From the NCBI GenBank assembly GCA_015039465.1, contig MU130696.1, forward strand, positions 186,001 through 250,000: 64,000 nucleotides of DNA, given 5' to 3'. Origin of the DNA: Phlegmacium glaucopus (Eukaryota; Basidiomycota; Agaricomycetes; Agaricales; Cortinariaceae). The notes beneath the pieces are model-generated. The model did not search any database and had not been told where the DNA came from. It was given only the letters and a program-made list of their open reading frames with translations. Positions 1-10,509 of the stretch are shown here, one piece after another. The position numbers and the translations under genes were made by a program. Positions within the stretch are counted from its first letter, which is position 1, and each line of letters starts with the position of its first letter.

Positions 1-95
1 TATGAAGAGTTCTCAGGGACTAGATTTGGGGATCTCGCTCATGAACCTAAGATATCAAGTCATCTATGAAAACTTTCCTAATATATTCTTGATCC

Positions 96-1568
96 ATGTC
101 ACATGTGGTCACTTCACGTGACTTTGCAGGATGTGGACGACAACTACCTTACTTATCGGATCTAGACAATCCGAAGTATGCTAGATGGTCTAAGGACTCT
201 TCCAGATTCGTCCGGATTGATCAATGGATCTATGTTCCAGATTCCGGAGATCTTCGTCTCCGTGTCCTTCGTTATTATCATGACCATCCTGTCTCCGGAC
301 ATTTCGGTGTCAATAGGACTCTGGCGGTTATCCGTCGAGAGTACACTTGGCCCAGTATCCATGTTTTTGTCACTGATTATTGTAGGACTTGCACCACCTG
401 TTCTCGGTCCAAAGCCAAACATCATAAACCATACGGCTTACTCCAACAACTCCCTGTTCCGTCCCGTCCCTGGGACTCCATCTCCATGGATTTCATTAAA
501 CACCTTCCAGACTCCGAAGGTTTCACTGCGGTCTTAGTCGTAGTAGACCGATTCATGAAACAATCCATTTTCATCCCCACATACGACACCATCACTTCCG
601 CTCAACTTGCTGAACTATTTGTCATCCACGTGTTTTCCAAGCACGGTGTTCCATCCCACGTAACTTCTGATCGTGGTTCCGAGTTTGTATCTCACTTCTT
701 CAGATCCCTCGGAAACGCCCTCGACATGAAGTTGCACTTCACCTCCAGATACCACCCAGAAGGTGATGGTCAAACGGAACACATCAACCAGACCTTGGAA
801 CAATACATCCACATCTACTGCAATTATCAGCAAGACAACTGGAGTTCACTTCTTCCATTAGCGGAATTCTCCTACAACAATACTCTAAGTGCCACTACTG
901 GTGTATCTCCGTTCTTTGCCAACAAAGGCTACAATCCAGCTATCACTATCCATCCGGAGTACGACCTTGTCTCCTCCCATGCTCACAAGTATGTTACAGA
1001 CCTTAACAAACTCCACAAAGAACTCCAAAAAGCTATCCTTACCTCCCAGGAACAATACCAACATTCTGCGGACAAGCGTTGGATTCCTCCTCCAGACTTC
1101 AAGGTCGGAGATTGAGCCTTTGTCAGAGCACAATTCTTCCATACGACCAGACCTTCAAAGAAACTCTCCGAGAAGTATCTTGGTCCATATGAGATTATAG
1201 CTCAGGCAGGTCCTTTGTCCTGGACCCTCCGTCTTCCCGACAACTTGCATGCCGTCCATCCCGTCTTCCATGTTTCCATGCTAGAACCCTCTGTTCCGAA
1301 CACTATTCCGGAGCATACTCAACCTCCGCCTCCTCCGGTCGTCATTGATGGAGAACAGGAATTCGAGGTCTCCAAAATTTTGGACTCTAAATTGGACAAC
1401 AGACGGCACGTATGCAAACTTCTGTACCTAGTCAAGTGGTCTGGCTATGAAGGTACCGATGAAGAAACTTCATGGTTACCAGCTAATGAATTAGGACACA
1501 TGTCTGAACTTGTTGCTGATTTCCACATGAGCTATCTGGCTAAACCCGGACCTCTTCTGCTCTCTTGA
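96..1568 (+). pseudogene. gypsy pol 3' part: integrase plus chromodomain, one internal stop
   Basis: The protein integrates element cDNA. Visible in order: H2C2 zinc-binding region (HDHPVSGHFG ... CRTCTTC), the catalytic core beginning SISMDFIKHLP with the first Asp, the second Asp in TSDRGSEFVS, the Glu in YHPEGDGQTEHINQTL, then a GPYEIIAQ/HPVFHVSMLEP segment and a chromodomain (YLVKWSGYEGTDEETSWLP). A single in-frame TGA at 1113-1115 (GD*AFV) separates the two open halves, which are otherwise in the same frame. No upstream ATG was required because the piece is the tail of a longer Gag-Pol; stops before position 96 suggest more decay upstream. An intact copy would read a sense codon there, most likely CGA (Arg) or CAA (Gln). 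Confidence 0.9.
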
Positions 1569-1744
1569 TTCCTTTTCTTTTCCTTCCCTTGTTTTTTCCA
1601 TTCCTTTCCATGTCTTTTCCGTTCCTTTCCTTTCCGTTATCTTACTTTTCCGTTTCACAAAACAAAGTCAAGAAAACAATTATTTTAACAAAACAAAACA
1701 CAAAAAAGAAATAACAAAAAATTATATACAAATTATTTTTTTAT

Positions 1745-2766
1745 CTATTCTACTCTTTGGTTTTTTCTATTCCCTCCATCCTTTCTTCCCTCCGCTCCTT
1801 CCGTCCTCTCCGTCTCTGCTCCCAATCCCTCTTCCACCTCATCTTCCCCGTCATCTGACTCCTTGTCTTCCATCTCCTCTTGCATCTCTGCTCCCACACC
1901 CTTCTCCGCTTTTGTCACCTCCTTCCATTTTTCCTCTGCTTCTCTCCTTGCTTCTTCCCATTTCTCCTTTTCTATCTCCCGTTTCTCCCTTTCTATCTCC
2001 TGCCTCATCCGCACTTCCATTGCATACCTCATCGCCTCCTGCATCTCCACCATCTTCTGCAACAACCTGCCTATCATCTCTAACCCTTCCATCAACATCT
2101 CCATCCCTTCCGCCGCTGGCACTACCTCCTTTGCCTTTCCCTTGTCCACCCTTCCACTTCATTCCTCTGTCCGTTCCTTCGTTTTCTGTTTCGCTCCGAC
2201 CAAGCTGCATGCGATCTTCCGCTGGTAGCAGTGCCAGCACCCTGGCCCGCTGCTCTTTTCGTAGCACACCTCGTGTGCGTCGTTACACCGGCTGCACGCT
2301 GGGTTTTTCTTGGTTTTGGTCTGATAGACCTCCTATATTATTTCCGTTAGTCTTATTCCGTTTCTATTTTTGAACCACTTACTTTGTCGTTTGTTTTTTT
2401 TTTCTTCGGGGCACTCGGCCCCAGCTCCATTCCGTTTCCTTCTTCATCTTCTTCTTCATCATCGTCAACCGCGATTGCTTCCACTTTTCTCTTCCTCTGC
2501 TCCTCCTCCTGCTGCCTCCGTTGCAACTCCTCTTTCTTCCTCTTTTCCACCTCTACCCTTCGTTTCTCCACCTCTACTCTCCACCTCTCTGCCTCTGCCT
2601 TCCACCTCTCCTCCTCCTCCTCTAGCCTCTGAGCTTCCTCAATCTCCGCTTCCTCCTGCCTCTCCTCCTCCTCCCGCTCTCTCCGTCAATGCGCTCGTGC
2701 TTCTTCAAACCTTGCTCGTTGTGAAGCAGGAGGAAGGGAGGGGCCAGCCTTGTTGTTGTTGCTCAT
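1745..2766 (-). pseudogene. Antisense ORF with coiled coil and zinc-cluster-like motif
   Basis: A protein encoded opposite to pol between the chromodomain and the 3' LTR. It starts MSNNNKAGPSLPPASQ at 2766 and runs through a long Glu/Arg-rich coiled coil and an acidic stretch to GPSAPKKKKTNDKVSG (stop at 2353). A frameshift later comes a Cys motif, ACSRCNDAHEVC followed by GCWHCYQRKIAC (about 2220-2300), spacing C-x2-C-x6-C-x8-C-x2-C-x6-C, which fits the fungal Zn(II)2Cys6 pattern. The same frame continues through KGKAKEVVPAAEGMEMLME and a second coiled coil to 1745. In-frame stops at 2686-2688 and 2159-2161 are TGA, both plausible CGA decay. I recall comparable ORFs in mushroom gypsy elements; function unknown, DNA or RNA binding is inference only. 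Confidence 0.6.
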
Positions 2767-2908
2767 GGTGTTTGTTTTAGAGGATGGGGGTTTTGGTAGT
2801 TATCCGAAGTGAAGAATCACCAACCAGTCTCCGACGGTCTTTATACCACGTCAACTGCGCACGGACCATCACGTGGCCTCGAGGGTCTCGGCCTTGACAG
2901 GGAGGTAC

Positions 2909-3480
2909 TGTTACATTCTGTCATATGTTACTCTGGTCCAGCTCTGTCAGAGCTGTCTCCGGTAGTCCATACTCTGTAAGTGCTTTCCCTCACATCCCTC
3001 ACTACTCCTTCTACATTCAACTCCGAGACCTTTCCATGTCATTCCAGCTTCTCCATCTATACTCAGCACCCATTACCACTTCTTTGCCACTACCACTACT
3101 TCTTTGTCATCACATTCCCACTATCAGTCAGCACACCACCCATGGATTATTCACCCCAAGAATGCAGGACCTTTCGGGAGCAGAACGCAGCACTTTATAT
3201 TTATACTTTATATTTTGGTTGCAATTCCTTTTATTATTTAAGTACTTGAACTTGTATGTTTTCCCTCAGTTTGAATATCAACATAGTTTCCTCCTCCTTG
3301 TCTTCCTCTAAGTTACTGCAACTTCCGGTTCCACTCTGTTCCGTTCTTACTCCGAAATTAGGACACGAAGGTTTAGGGTAGCACAGCATATACGCTGAGG
3401 CTATAGTCCTTTCCCGTTCCGTGGTTCTGTTCCGGTCAAACTCTGTCCGATACTCCAGAATAGAGTTCTCAAACTTAACA
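2909..3480 (+). repeat. 3' LTR of gypsy element 1
   Basis: The 572 bp sequence begins TGTTACATTCTG and ends AACTTAACA, giving the TGTT/AACA inverted ends of an LTR. It is preceded by a purine-rich tract (gacagggaggtac). It is clearly related along its length to the solo LTR at 19689-20269, sharing for example CCATGGATTATTCACCC and a TATATTTATA stretch. The 5' LTR is outside the window, so the target-site duplication cannot be checked. Confidence 0.88.
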
Positions 3481-4525
3481 CAAATAAAAGTGGAATTCTT
3501 AGGACTGGTCATCGAACAAAACAAACTTGCTATGGACCCAGTTAAACTTGCTGGAATTGCTGATTGGCCTGCACCAACTTCAGTAACAGAAATCCGCTCA
3601 TTTTTGGGATTTGGCAACTACTACTGACGGTTTATTCAAGGATATGGCAATATGACGAAACCACTCAATGACTTACTCAAAAAGGATACAAAATTCGAAT
3701 GGACAAATGAATGCAACCAAGCCTTCAAAACACTCATGAGAAAATTCACCAAATCCCCTGTTTTATGAATGCCCGACGCAACAAAACCCTTTGAACTCGA
3801 AATGGACACCTCTAAATACACTTCAGGAGCTGTACTACAACAACAAGACAACAACGGAGATTGGCATCCTTGCGGATATTTATCCAAATCATTTAACAAC
3901 ACGGAACAAAATTACAAAATCTATGACCAAGAACTACTGGTGATTATATCAGCACTTAAGGAATGGCAACACTACCTCATGGGAAATCCACACCCAGTCA
4001 CTATCCGCTCCAATCACAAGAACTTGACATACTTCAAAACCGCTCAAAAACTCAACAGACGACAGGCTTGTTGGAGCCTCTTTTTATCCGAATTTGACAT
4101 TCACCTTACCCATATTCCAGGAGCTCAGATGGTCCAATCTGATGCCCTCTCTCACCGTGCTGATATGACTGTTGGAATGGAAAACGATAATGAAGACTGC
4201 ACCCTACTCCCTGACAACCTCTTTGTTAACGCTATCGATACGGAACTCAAAGACCTTATAACCTCTACAAAGGAAATGGACAATGTTGTTAAAACTGCTC
4301 TACAGGCACTCCTCCATGGTGGACCCCTCCCCATGCGCTCTGCCCTTAGTGATTGGCAAACCGACAGCGACCTGGTCTTTTACAAAGACCGCTGCTATGT
4401 CCCTGATAATATGAACTTGCGCCGAGAAATTGTTCACAAACATCACAATCCCATTCCTGCTGGACACCCTGGATGCCTTGTTACTCAAAATCTGGTCCAA
4501 CGCAACTACTGGTGGCCCAGGATGG

Positions 4526-5660
4526 AGGTCTTTACACTAAGCCACTAATTCCGATCGGATTCCGAGCAGTCCGATCGGACTCAAATTTGGCTGGAGCACC
4601 AGCCATTTTCAAGTTTTGAGTCCAAGCCCAGTCCAAGTTCAGTCTGAGTAAATTGCTCGGACTTACTTGGAATCTGATCGGACTGTGTTTCATCGGATTC
4701 CGATCGGATTCTGATCGGACTTACTCAGACTCAGTCCAAGTAAATTGCTTAGACTACTTGTTTGTACCCATGTTTGTCCTCTTCCCACACAGACTATTGG
4801 TCACATGATCACAGATAAGCATGATTTCAAGCATATGCTGGGTCAGAGTAGATTACATAAGATTCCAAAAAAGGAAATTTTTTAAAGATGGTAGAGAATT
4901 GTTTTAGGACCCTGAATATGTTTAAATTCTATTAATAGCAGCTCTCCTTATTGAGAAAATTGCAAAATACTTTCCTGGACGCGGCGGTTAAACATTCTAT
5001 ATGAAAATTTAAGGTCTTTGCTGTGATCCACCAGATCTGATCAGATCTGAGCAGATTTGGCAGGCATTCTGAGCAGATCTGAGCAGAATGGAAACTATAT
5101 ACCTCCCTAACCTTAATAAAACCCTAACCAAACCTTAACTCAAACCTTAACCAAACCTTAACCAAACCTTAACTCAAACCTTAACCAAACCTTAACAAAC
5201 CTTAACCAAACCTTAACAGAAGTAGCTAGTAGGTCTCTATTTTCTCAGATCCACTTGGATCCACTCAGAATGTGAGCAGATCTGAGCAGATCTGGTTGGA
5301 TATAACAATTCTGATCAGATCTGATCAGATCTGGTGGGGGACAGAAAAGTACTGGAAATTTCATGAATTCTACATAAATTCTAAGGGACTCCCAGGGCCT
5401 CCTGATGTGATTTAATCCAGATGGTCAATGCACCAGGATGCACTAAAGGTGTCAAAATCATTTTTCTTGATGCAGTCCGAGTTCAGTCTGAGCTGAGTCC
5501 AAGCTGAGTCCGAGTCCAAGTAATTTTTTACTTGGACTCGGACTCAGCTCAGACTGAACTCAGACTGACTCAGACTGAACTCGGACTTTTGATGTTTTTA
5601 CTCGGACTACTCGGATTACTCGGAGTCCGATTGGACTGGTGGGTGAGTGTAAAGTCTTGC
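4526..5660. mobile_element. Non-autonomous TIR element, family Z copy 1
   Basis: The 1135 bp element has no coding capacity. Its ends are inverted: left AGGTCTTTACACT, right (reverse complement) GCAAGACTTTACACT, followed on both sides by related TCCGATCGGATTCCGAG-type sequence. It is flanked by CAGGATGG (4518-4525) and CGGGATGG (5661-5668), an 8-bp duplication with one CpG-type mismatch. Excision restores the pol reading NYWWPRM-ATFIRNY. The interior has many TCCGAG and GATCTGAGCAGATC motifs and a CCTTAACCAAA minisatellite. An 8-bp duplication suggests hAT-like mobilisation, but the TIR sequence does not settle the superfamily. Confidence 0.85.
5104..5217. repeat. CCTTAACCAAA minisatellite in Z copy 1
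   Basis: About ten tandem units of 11-12 bp (accttaaccaa / accttaactcaa) sit in the centre of the element. The reverse complement matches the TTAAGGTTTTG array in copy 2 at 12985-13195. Confidence 0.85.
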
Positions 5661-7049
5661 CGGGATGGCTACTTTTATTCGAAACTATGTTGATGACTGT
5701 GCCATCTGTCAACAACACAAGATAAACTGACACCCTATTTCCCCGCCTCTACAACCCATTTGTTCCAAACAGCTCCACCCCTTCTCTTTGATCACTATGG
5801 ATTTCATCACGGATCTCCCTCCCTCTGACGGCTTTGACTCTATCATGGTCGTGGTCAACCACGGGTCTACGAAGGGGGTAATTCTAACTCCATGCCACAA
5901 AATGATTGATGCAAATGGAACTGCTTCCATTTTACTTGACACACTCTACAAAAGATACGGACTACCGGACAAAGCTATCTCTGACCGCGGCCCTCAGTTT
6001 GCTTCCTATGTATTTCGGGAACTAGGACAACTCCTTGGTATCAACCTAGTTATGAGTACAGCCCATCATCCACAGACAGACGGAGCTACCAAATGAGCAA
6101 ATCAAGAGATTGAAGCTTATCTATCCATCTTCTGCGCAAACAACCCTGACCAATGGCGACAATACCTCCCTACCCTTGAATTCTCGTACAACACCAAACC
6201 TCATTCTACACAAAAAGAATCTCCCTTATTCCTCCAAATGGGTTATAACCCAACCACTATCCCCACTGCATTTCCTAGAACCAACATCCCTGATACCCAA
6301 GAACAACTCCTTAATCTCCAAGAAGCTCGGAAGGAAGCCAACGCAGCCCATGAACTCACATGACAAGTCATGACCGAATGCATTACCTGAGGTTTCACCC
6401 CATTCAAAATAGGAGATAAGGTGTGGCTCAAGTCACGATACCTTAAACTGTGATACAAAACCAAGAAAATGGCACCCAAGCAAGAAGGCCCCTTCAAAGT
6501 CATAGAAGTTCTAAGTCCCCTCAGCTACCGCCTGGAACTACCTCGCTCCTGGAGAATCCATCCAGTTATTCATATCACGCTACTTTCCCCATACAAGACA
6601 AATGGAGTCTATGGCGATAACTTCCCACAACCACCTCCTGACCTTATCGAAGGCCAACCGGAGTATGAAGTTGAGTCAATAATCTCCCATAGATGACAGG
6701 GAAGAGGATATGCCTTCCTTATAAAATGGAAAGGATATTCAACTGCAGAAAACACTTGGGAACCCAAACGAAATGTCACCAATTCACAAGAACTTCTTCA
6801 AAGCTACAAAACTCAACACTGACTCTAACAAAGGACAACAAAGAAAACATTCCCCCTCTGACTACTCCTTCCATGACCCTCGTCTACCTCTACTCTCAGT
6901 ACTACCGCATCTCTAGCCACCATTCTTGAAAATGAACCCCTCAATGCTCATACCACATTCCTTGCTACACAATTCCCCCTTCCCCCATCTTCCCCCACAA
7001 GTTCTACCACCACCAACCAACAATTCAAAATCCAAGATATCACCCAAAT

Positions 7050-7860
7050 ATTCAATTCCCAATTCCCCACATATTCCCACTATCGAACCTACGTACAAGA
7101 CCACCTTCGAGACTGGACCCACGACTCCGATTTCAAAACATTTGACATTGCTTATTGCCACCACTGACTGGTAATCCCTCAAGCCACCAATTTAGAAAAT
7201 ATGGCTGAAGGCCTTATCAACATGGCACAAGAACTACAACAAACAAATGCAACTCAGGAACATAATATCTGACAACTCATTCCTCGTCTTGAAACCAATG
7301 GACTTAGTGGATCCCCGCTCCCCCTAACTCTCCTGCTACATTTCCTAATAATATTCCTCTTAACAGCCCCTCTGAAGAAACTGGAACTCATATCCACCCT
7401 CAACCTCTTACCCAACAACCGTCTGAAGCCAATATCCCTCTTATCCGATCCATTCCGTATACGACATGAGCACCTACTAGTTGACCCAAATGCTTTCAAT
7501 GCGGCGTTCTCGCACATCGCAAACAAGAATGTGGTGCTTACAAATGTACCTCCTGTAAACAAGTGGCCCCTGGACACTGGCCTAGTACCTGCCCTAAGAA
7601 CAGAGAAGAAGATAGAGCCCCTCTCCCCAAACGACAATGACAAGAACCAGAACATTGTCCCCGTTGTCAACTTCCCCTCTTCTACAATCACGTTGCTTGG
7701 TGCCACGGACAAACAGATGGCAATACTTGCCAATGCAAATCTAAAACCAAGGAAGAAGACACTGAACCCAATCTCTACGGAACCAGATTCTACGATATTG
7801 ATGGAGATGAAGACAGTAACCTTACCGGAGAACATTGAGTCATGCGCTAAGAATACCCCC
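7050..7860 (+). pseudogene. Post-pol ORF with two CCHC zinc knuckles
   Basis: Downstream of pol, a frame around 7087 reads TYVQDHLRDWTHDSDF ... IPQATNLENMAEGLI. In another frame at 7491-7592 come two nucleocapsid-type knuckles, CFQCGVLAHRKQEC (C-x2-C-x4-H-x4-C) and CTSCKQVAPGHWPSTC (C-x2-C-x6-H-x4-C), then an acidic tail ending YDIDGDEDSNLTGEH. I recall similar proteins with this tail next to gypsy pol genes in Agaricomycetes. Stops and at least one frameshift break it; TGA at 7467 and 7480 precede the knuckles. CCHC knuckles normally belong to Gag, so their position after pol is notable. Likely nucleic-acid binding; role unknown. Confidence 0.6.
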
Positions 7861-7957
7861 ACCTATATCTATGACTCTCCTCTATCTCTGACTCTATTTC
7901 TCCTTATAAGAACCTGTGAATTATCCCTTCCATTTCCTTACCGCCTCTTCTACACTA

Positions 7958-8561
7958 TGGCTCTTGCACCCGCTGCTCGCATCACTTCTGCCAATATTAA
8001 TTTCAATACTGCTACCTCTATGGACAACGACATCAACCAATTCCACGATTAAATTAAAGACATTATACCCAAAAATGGGATTGCTATCTTTCAACCTGGT
8101 CAACTCCCCCCTGTACTTCATATCGCAGGCGGTCACCTTTTCTTTCAAACCGAACATATTCGCTTCAAAGTTCATCAATACTTCTTCAATCAAGAATCCA
8201 TTTGGCTTGCAGAATGACTAGCTTTGTCGACGTCAACTTAGCCAATGGAAATATAGTAGCACAATCCAGAATTCAAGGAACCAACATATTCGACGCCATT
8301 GAACTTCCTGGACTCACCGCTAAACAATTCGCCTCCCTTCTTTGGGTTATTTACAACCCTCGTTACGGAAGTCACCACGCCAATACCCGAACTTGGAAGG
8401 ACATCAATACAGCCGTGAAAGCACTCAAGATGGCACAAATCCTTACACTTTCCGAACACAAGATCAAAATCAATTTACAACTCGACCAACAAGAAGAAGA
8501 ACAACAAAAGCGAGAATTAGCCGAGTACTTCAAAGACAATAAGATTGAGGACAATCTTTAG
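7958..8561 (+). pseudogene. BTB/POZ-like ORF, frameshifted
   Basis: The frame starting MALAPAARITSANINFN at 7958 passes a TAA at 8050-8052, then reads IPKNGIAIFQPGQLPP and GGHLFFQTEHIRFKVHQYFF, a pattern typical of the first half of fungal BTB domains (F.V...F...S..F). After a frameshift near 8215 the 8202-8561 frame gives LPGLTAKQFASLLWVIYNPR and KDINTAVKALKMAQI, matching the second half, followed by an Asp/Glu/Gln-rich tail. It sits between the zinc-knuckle ORF and the LTR, so it may be element-borne. BTB assignment is by motif memory; confidence moderate. Confidence 0.5.
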
Positions 8562-8577
8562 GCTAACAGTGGGCTAA

Positions 8578-8630
8578 TGTTATGAATGTCTGGTATGCTC
8601 ATGGCCCTCCTTATTCTTTTCTCCTAACCT
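8578..8630 (+). repeat. Truncated LTR of gypsy element 2
   Basis: TGTTATGAATGTCTGG followed by TATGCTCATGGCCCTCC matches the first about 50 bp of the solo LTR at 23364-23799 (TGTTATGAACGTCTGG...), differing mostly at CpG positions. Similarity stops near 8630, where unrelated sequence begins. Confidence 0.75.
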
Positions 8631-8960
8631 CTCAGCTCAGCAGGTAATGTGAAGGAAATGGCCGGTGGTAGGGCAGCAGCAGCTAGGGTAGATGAGGGAG
8701 GGGGAGCTGCATGCTGAGGAGGTGGTATTGACAGGGAGTGTTGACTAGAGTTGGCCACTTTGTGCTTTTTCAACATGCAGCCACCTTGCTTGATGCAGTT
8801 TTTGCAGCAGATCCACCATGGGCAGTCTTCTGCAATCCGGTGATACACTGTCAGTACGCTAAGTGCTGTACCAACTGAGGTGGCCTAAACACTGAGTCAA
8901 GTGTATGCAGAAAAGTTCCAACTAAGGTAGGGCGACAAGATATGAGACGAGTGAAATGAG

Positions 8961-9057
8961 GAGCGATGTAATGACGAAAGGGCGATGAAGTAACAAAGTG
9001 GTGACAAAGTAACAAAAGGGCAACGAAATAACGCAGGGGCGATGCAGTGACAAAGTA
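8961..9057. repeat. 19-bp minisatellite, block 1
   Basis: About five imperfect units of the form ggcgatgaagtaacaaagt. The same motif family recurs at 9507-9683. Confidence 0.7.
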
Positions 9058-9506
9058 TAATCGCTGTATGGGCAATTCACAGTAAAAATGCAATGAAACA
9101 AGGGCAAACGATGAGAGAGACAATGACAAGACTTAATTCTAAACTCTGGGGAGAGAGGTGAATACTTTGTTATTGTTTTGTAACTAAGTTACATGGGTTT
9201 TTTATAGTAGAGGTAATTGGAATAAATGGGGAAATGAAGCACAAGGTGTGTGGAGTAAATAGCATCAAAAGCATAAGGAGTTAAGTGAGAAAATATAAGA
9301 AGTTGCACCATAAGATAAAAGGAGCATGGAGAATGACTGGTAGCTAGGTAACAGTAAAATGATGCAAACATGATTTTGGCACGGTGAGGGGATGCATAAA
9401 AGTAGGAATTATAGGAAATCAAAAGAAGCGAAGTGATGCACAGCATGGGCAACTTTTAGGAAAATGGGTAATGATGAAGATGGTGAACAGAGTGGAAAGG
9501 GTTGAT

Positions 9507-9683
9507 GTAGCAACAAGAGGGGTGATGTATGACTGAAAGGTGTGACATAGTGACAAGGGCAATGTGGTGACTAGAAGGGTGACATGGCGACTAGAGGGGT
9601 GATGTGGCGACTAGAGGGGTGACATGGCAACTAGAGGGGCAACGTCGCAACAAACGGGGTGATGCTGCAACAAAAGAGCAATT
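9507..9683. repeat. 20-bp minisatellite, block 2
   Basis: About nine units of the form gtggcgactagaggggtgac with 10-30 percent divergence by eye. Blocks 1 and 2 are related and flank a stretch (9058-9506) with no recognisable feature, which may be an insertion into one original array. Confidence 0.75.
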
Positions 9684-10509
9684 CCAGTTGGTAGAGCATA
9701 GCCATGTTCATCACCGGGTCTGCCCATAGCCCTGGATAAGCCACCGTGAAGGGACAGGGCCAGTCAGGAGGGCTAGGGGAGTAGGTGGGAAGGTAGGAGT
9801 GGACATGGAAGGGGGCAACATGCTTGGAGACTTGCTGCCGCCAAGAGCAAAGCATATGAACTTGCATTGCTCACCTTGAGCATTTGTAAGGTGGCACTGG
9901 GATAAAAGGTAAGTAATATGCAAACATTTCATATTTCAAGTACACACTGTTGCAACAAGTTGCCCCCAATTCCCATTGGTGTTACTTTGACAAGCCTTGA
10001 ATGTGACAAACCGGCCACAATTTGAGCAATTGTAGCCACCAAGGCCACTTCCAGAGCTAGTGGGAGTATTCTCCAGGGTTTGAGACATACGAGAGGAGGT
10101 TATAGAGGGTATAAACAAGAGTTCCTGTTGGAGGAGAAAAGATGATGAGGGAAGGCCAGATCCATTGAGGTAGGTGATAGGGCTGTGCACCATACTGTAA
10201 TGGTAGTCGGCTGTAGACATACAGCCATATTTTTTTGTATTTAAGCCCTCCACAATATGGGTACAGTTTGGTACTGAACTGTACCATACACCGTAAAAAT
10301 ACAGCCCAGCAGAGTATCTTTACCGATGCCAAGCAACAATAAACGGTCGAAAAAAATAATTTGATGTCGGATTTAGCCTCTTTAGGCTAATCTGGCTCCC
10401 CCCAAGCCATTACATTATTGCCAACCCTAATATTTGGCTGACCCGTATAGCAGCTGTAGGTTTACAGCCATATTTTTGATGTCCCAAACCCTTCACGGTA
10501 CGGGTACCG

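Larger units (their letters stand above)
1..3480 (+). mobile_element. Ty3/gypsy element 1, 3' portion (cut by window edge)
   Basis: This is the integrase end, post-pol region and 3' LTR of a chromodomain-bearing gypsy (Chromoviridae-like) element. The 5' half lies outside the window. Immediately after its LTR (ending at 3480) the sequence continues as the reverse transcriptase of another gypsy element, so element 1 is inserted in element 2. Order on the plus strand: integrase, chromodomain, T-rich spacer 1569-1744, antisense ORF 1745-2766, purine-rich tract just before 2909, LTR. Confidence 0.9.
3481..6822 (+). pseudogene. gypsy element 2 pol: RT thumb, RNase H, integrase, chromodomain
   Basis: Removing the insertion at 4526-5660 and one 8-bp duplication gives one frame with eight in-frame stops, every one TGA: 3625, 3766, 5728, 6094, 6361, 6388, 6451, 6694. 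In order: RT connection (SFLGFGNYY*RFIQGY), RNase H (FELEMDTSKYTSGAVLQQ, DQELLVIISALKEW), H2C2 zinc region (HKHHNPIPAGHPG ... CAICQQHK), integrase core ([38 protein letters not shown]) and chromodomain (FLIKWKGYSTAENTWEP). Family comparison from memory puts Arg at most of the stop sites (YYRRF, ERANQE, TRGFTPF). Dead copy. Confidence 0.9.
3481..8630 (+). mobile_element. Ty3/gypsy element 2, 5'-truncated by element 1
   Basis: Reading starts inside the reverse transcriptase (IKVEFLGLVIEQN) directly after the LTR of element 1 and continues through RNase H, integrase and chromodomain to 6822. It then runs into a zinc-knuckle ORF and a BTB-like ORF and ends in about 50 bp of LTR beginning at 8578. 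Its missing 5' part should lie left of the window, beyond element 1. A TIR element (4526-5660) is inserted in the integrase region. Confidence 0.88.
8624..10165 (-). pseudogene. Remnant of Cys-rich (GRF-like) zinc-finger protein gene
   Basis: On the minus strand, 10253-9936 ends GLGGYNCSNCGRFVTF then CQSNTNGNWGQLVATV. After a probable intron, 9932-9711 reads CHLTNAQGEQCKFICFALGG and a Pro/Ser-rich stretch. Far downstream, 8848-8624 reads HRIAEDCPWWICCKNCIK then QGGCMLKKHK. I recall uncharacterised Agaricomycete proteins combining a GRF-like N-terminal finger, a Pro/Ser linker and a C-terminal C..C..C....GGC....H motif in this order. The two halves are separated by minisatellites and AT-rich DNA without open frames, so the gene is probably broken. 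It is truncated at its 5' side by the hAT-like element starting at 10178. Confidence 0.4.

Noticed and set aside
1863..2632. Plus-strand Ser/Pro/Leu-rich ORFs
   Set aside because: Low-complexity shadows of the minus-strand coiled-coil ORF, which has the zinc-cluster motif and a sensible start.
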